A stretch of DNA of 7,161 nt from Candidatus Bathyarchaeota archaeon (lineage in GTDB: Archaea > Thermoproteota > Bathyarchaeia > Bathyarchaeales > WAQA01), in assembly GCA_015520475.1 (NCBI GenBank), contig WAQA01000179.1:1-7161 (forward strand), written 5' to 3'. Below are positions 5,035 through 7,161 of the stretch, piece by piece. The position numbers and the translations under genes were made by a program. Position 1 is the stretch's first letter; the number at the start of each line of letters is the position of its first letter. Below the pieces are notes generated by a model. That model was not told the origin of the DNA and did not search any database. It saw nothing but the letters and a program-made list of their open reading frames with translations.

Positions 5035-5796
5035 CTAATATGTTATTTTCTCTCCTCCCTTAAAGATACGTTCGATATACGCATTCAGATCAGTCATACC
5101 CTCATTGGTTCTTGAAGAGACAGGTACCAAGTCAAAGTTTAATCCTATACTGTATATTGCATGCATCAAGTTACGCGTTAATAAGCGTTTGGTGTTGTCA
5201 AGCCTCTCATCGATGGATCTTTCAAGAGACGCTACATCCTCAGACCAGCAGAGAACATGATTAAGTTCTTCCTCTGGGAGGAGGTCACATTTTGAGAGGA
5301 CATGTATCTGTGGGAGGAGGAAACGGGTGAACACTGCTGAGGAGAGAAACATGTTTGAGACATAATTTAGTGGGTTGGTTGAGAAGACAGAGTCGAAGAG
5401 GTATATTATGGCCTTCTCCTCCTTGGTTAATTCATTTACGATGTAGGGGCCGCTTGCTCTGAAGGCGAAGAGCTCCATCTGCCCAGGCGTATCAACCAGA
5501 ACTATGTCTGGATTTAAGATTTCAAGTTCCTCACCTATCTTCGCTGCTTTATCAGCTATTAGGTCGGCAGCCATTATTAAGGCGCCATTAGGACCTAGCC
5601 CATAATTCTCCATTATATCATCGACGCTTACATATTCACGTACATCGATGTCTGGGGTGTATGGAAGAGAAGTAGCGCCTGGATCCAGATTGACTATTGC
5701 TACATCCTGCTTCTGATTGATTAACCATTCTCCAAAGGATGATGTAAGCAGAGACTTTCCTGAACCAGCGGTTCCAATTATGAATATGATAAACAC
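5035..5796 (-). CDS. GPN-loop GTPase
   Basis: Cytoplasmic P-loop GTPase of the archaeal/eukaryotic GPN family (archaeal PAB0955; human GPN1-3, needed for RNA polymerase assembly); the archaeal role is less certain. Numbered from GTG 5796 (253 residues, the normal length): P-loop GTAGSGKS at 8-15, LDPGA at 37-41, DIDVREYV near 49-56, the diagnostic Gly-Pro-Asn loop in YGLGPNGAL at 68-70, DTPGQMELF from 102 (G3), SKCD at 168-171 (G4) and VSSRTNEG at 226-233 (G5). All key residues are present. Longer starts exist (TTG 5820, GTG 5808). I choose GTG 5796 because GGTGA at 5805-5809 lies 8 bases upstream and the resulting N-terminus MFIIFIIGTAGSGK matches relatives. It is the third of three minus-strand genes, 173 bases from the upstream CinA-like gene, so a separate promoter is likely. 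Confidence 0.94.
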   Translation of the reverse strand: MFIIFIIGTAGSGKSLLTSSFGEWLINQKQDVAIVNLDPGATSLPYTPDIDVREYVSVDDIMENYGLGPNGALIMAADLIADKAAKIGEELEILNPDIVLVDTPGQMELFAFRASGPYIVNELTKEEKAIIYLFDSVFSTNPLNYVSNMFLSSAVFTRFLLPQIHVLSKCDLLPEEELNHVLCWSEDVASLERSIDERLDNTKRLLTRNLMHAIYSIGLNFDLVPVSSRTNEGMTDLNAYIERIFKGGEKITY

Positions 5797-5804
5797 GCTG
5801 CCTT

Positions 5805-5809
5805 TCACC
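5805..5809 (-). promoter_or_regulatory. Shine-Dalgarno site that sets the GPN GTPase start
   Basis: GGTGA on the minus strand with an 8-base spacer to GTG 5796. It favours a 253-residue protein over the longer TTG 5820 version, whose extra residues (MKSKVKGS) are not part of the family fold. Confidence 0.6.
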
Positions 5810-5872
5810 TTACTCTTCAATATTCTTAGACTGTTTATGGGCAGGCGGTTGCTCGGGCACCCGGATCTTTAA

Positions 5873-5894
5873 TCATCGTCTCCACTCATCGTCT
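5873..5894. repeat. Short direct repeat TCATCGTCT x2
   Basis: TCATCGTCT occurs at 5873-5881 and again at 5886-5894, thirteen bases apart, and a shortened third copy TCATCG lies at 5907-5912. They sit upstream of the GPN GTPase gene, 76-98 bases before its start. They might be regulatory protein sites, but the short length allows chance. Confidence 0.35.
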
Positions 5895-5947
5895 AGCCTG
5901 CAGCCCTCATCGCAACCAAGACATATATTGATCCAGGAGAGGCTAGA
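5892..5947. repeat. Inverted repeat with 8-bp arms in the GPN/CinA gap
   Basis: TCTAGCCT (5892-5899) and AGGCTAGA (5940-5947) are perfectly complementary over a 40-base interior. The pair could close a stem in the transcript between the CinA-like and GPN genes, or in a small RNA. The interior shows no strong extra stem by eye, and the box motifs of C/D or H/ACA guide RNAs are not complete. Confidence 0.3.
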
Positions 5948-5969
5948 AAGTTTTTCTTTTATGTGATGT

Positions 5970-6800
5970 TTATGGGTTAATAGGCTTTATTCTTCCGCCC
6001 TTACCCCTTATGATCTCGGATATCTGGATTATGGCTCTGCCTACACGCTGCTTCGCCATATCCATATTATCAGATGTCGTTGAGAAGTGGAGTTCTAAAT
6101 ATGATGTTTTCTCAGCCATTTTAGGATGAGACTTTATGTAGACGTATGGATTATCATGCATTACTTGATCTATTATGGGCGCTACTTCCGATTCAGGTAA
6201 TCCAGTGACTTGTATACTCGCCTCATAGAAGACCATGTTGCCTGAGGCCTCCTTGATTAGAGCGGCGACAGAATCTTCAAATATAGCCTTCATCTCCTGT
6301 GGGACTCCTGGAAGAGAGATTATTATTGATTCATCCTGTTCGATCTTGACTCCTGGAGCCGTGCCAACCGGATTACTGAGCGGCTCAGCACCCTCCGGTA
6401 GACGTGCCATCTTCACCCTGTAGGAGGTCATCTCAAACTTTTCAATCCTTCCCTCAGCGACGTACCTCCGATATTTATCCTCAATCATCCTCAACGCTTC
6501 ACTGTTAGTTTCCAGTTTACGGTTTAAGGCCTTAGCGATTCCCTCGAGGGTTCTATCATCAAATGTAGGACCTAACCCTCCAGTGGTTAATATGAACCTC
6601 GGCTTCCGACTTAACACCTCCCTTGTTACAGTTGATATCTCATCAACATCGTCTCCTACAACCGTTATTCTTCTTACACGCATTCCCAAGGCGGTGACTC
6701 TTTTAGCCAACCATTGAGCATTTGTATCCGCAATCTTCCCTATCAAGAGCTCGTTTCCGATACATATTATCTCCACAGAGCCTACCATAACGTTACCCAT
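5970..6800 (-). CDS. CinA N-terminal/MoCF-binding domain protein (COG1058)
   Basis: Stand-alone archaeal form of the CinA N-terminal domain, related in fold to the molybdopterin enzymes MoaB/MogA/MoeA. Bacterial COG1058 proteins have been shown to act as ADP-ribose pyrophosphatases; the archaeal ones are often named nicotinamide-mononucleotide deamidase-related, but the deamidase activity belongs to the separate CinA C-terminal domain, which is absent here. The protein has 276 residues. Visible features are IGNELLIGKIADTNAQWLA near 14-32, VGDDVDEI near 48-55, the hallmark TTGGLGPTFDDRT at 72-84, NPVGTAPG at 143-150 and LPGVPQEMK at 163-171, with a C-terminal alpha/beta region from about 190. 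Nothing is missing compared with archaeal relatives. ATG 6800 directly follows GGGAG with no spacer; ATG 6788 (MVGSVEIICIGNE) is a good alternative. A nucleotide-salvage or repair role is the safest statement. Confidence 0.92.
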   Translation of the reverse strand: MGNVMVGSVEIICIGNELLIGKIADTNAQWLAKRVTALGMRVRRITVVGDDVDEISTVTREVLSRKPRFILTTGGLGPTFDDRTLEGIAKALNRKLETNSEALRMIEDKYRRYVAEGRIEKFEMTSYRVKMARLPEGAEPLSNPVGTAPGVKIEQDESIIISLPGVPQEMKAIFEDSVAALIKEASGNMVFYEASIQVTGLPESEVAPIIDQVMHDNPYVYIKSHPKMAEKTSYLELHFSTTSDNMDMAKQRVGRAIIQISEIIRGKGGRIKPINP

Positions 6801-6831
6801 CTCCCTATTAGATACTGGATTGAAAGGAGAC

Positions 6832-6838
6832 TTATTAA
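6832..6838 (-). promoter_or_regulatory. Candidate TATA box for the CinA-like gene
   Basis: The minus strand reads TTAATAA, centred near 6835, which would start transcription near 6809, nine bases before ATG 6800. This suggests the CinA-like gene has its own promoter in the 127-base gap rather than depending on the zinc-ribbon gene upstream. Confidence 0.35.
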
Positions 6839-6927
6839 TGGTCTCCTAATCCTTTTAGGATTTCCCCTTGAACGTTAAGGCATATTTCTCCATCAAAAAG
6901 ATGAGGGAGGGTTGGAGGGGAACAGGA

Positions 6928-7137
6928 TCACTTCTTCTTTGATGAGAGCCACCACTTTAAATATTCCTTTCTCATTCTCTTACGCTGCTCCTCCTCCGAC
7001 TCAAATTTAGGCCTTAAACTCTGCCTTAACTCGATTAGTTCCTGATATGTCAATGTTAATCCACAGCTCTTGCATACATAATGCTTTGTTGAGGCGATAT
7101 AGTGAAGTTCACCGCCGCATTCAGGACAGTAGAGCAT
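6928..7137 (-). CDS. Small zinc-ribbon protein
   Basis: A 69-residue protein with one zinc ribbon: C4-x2-C7 in YCPECGGEL and C22-x2-C25 in VCKSCGLTLTY, separated by 14 residues, as in TFIIB-type ribbons. The second half (about 31-69) is a highly charged helix that includes SEEEQRKRMRKEYLKWWLS and ends in three lysines, suggesting contact with nucleic acid or the ribosome. Short proteins of this type are widespread in archaea and have no settled function that I know of. The start ATG 7137 is preceded by AAGGT with a spacer of about six bases, a fair Shine-Dalgarno site. The stop is 127 bases upstream of the CinA-like gene on the same strand. The gene is complete inside the window, but its promoter probably lies beyond the right edge. 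Confidence 0.85.
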   Translation of the reverse strand: MLYCPECGGELHYIASTKHYVCKSCGLTLTYQELIELRQSLRPKFESEEEQRKRMRKEYLKWWLSSKKK

Positions 7138-7161
7138 CCCATTACCTTCTAAATCTTTTAA

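Noticed and set aside
5838..5870. GC-rich patch considered as a tRNA fragment
   Set aside because: No T-arm GGTTC sequence, acceptor pairing or anticodon stem could be found.
5865..5912. Possible C/D-box guide RNA on the minus strand (repeated CGATGA)
   Set aside because: No proper RUGAUGA box C and no CUGA box D with suitable spacing.
1..7161. CRISPR array, defence island or new multi-gene system
   Set aside because: No regularly spaced repeats, cas-like, toxin-antitoxin or nuclease genes are present; the genes are mostly recognisable housekeeping families in separate units.

Overview
The window looks like ordinary chromosome from an archaeon, probably of the TACK group (Bathyarchaeia- or Korarchaeia-like, lineage uncertain). 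The grounds are the archaeal gene set: a GPN-loop GTPase, a DUF4443-type winged-helix protein, an archaeal/actinobacterial-type inositol-phosphate synthase, a stand-alone CinA N-terminal domain protein and a small zinc ribbon. TATA-box promoters with short leaders and several GTG/TTG starts fit this. I see no tRNA, rRNA, CRISPR array or intact mobile element.

Layout. Positions 3-203 hold the 3' end of an unrecognised plus-strand gene. It converges, with a 4-base gap, on a minus-strand polyprenyl-synthetase homologue (208-1215) whose active-site motifs are partly degenerate. That gene is divergent from a small plus-strand helical protein (1276-1611, NitrOD5-like at best guess), and both may use one TATA element near 1233-1243. 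A minus-strand ABC transporter ATPase follows (1701-2420). Homology and a Shine-Dalgarno site place its start upstream of the first ATG, apparently at an ATA codon, and no permease is visible beside it.

Positions 2421-2956 contain no intact gene. They hold the ABC promoter and a frameshifted, truncated fossil that resembles the N-terminal part of a TnpB-like (IS200/IS605-type) protein. An imperfect 20-bp direct repeat brackets the fossil, and a GC-rich hairpin overlaps the right copy.

Minus-strand inositol-1-phosphate synthase (2957-4036) is divergent from a plus-strand wHTH/DUF4443 protein (TTG start, 4198-4812). After a 222-base gap with a near-perfect palindrome come three minus-strand genes: GPN-loop GTPase (GTG start, 5035-5796), CinA-like nucleotide enzyme (5970-6800) and a zinc-ribbon protein (6928-7137).

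Two genes could feed archaeal membrane lipid synthesis (an isoprenoid-chain synthase homologue and inositol phosphate for archaetidylinositol), but they are not in one operon. The rest look like independently transcribed housekeeping genes. I found no convincing new multi-gene system. The points most worth checking are the TnpB fossil and its repeats, the ATA start, and the divergent prenyl synthase.
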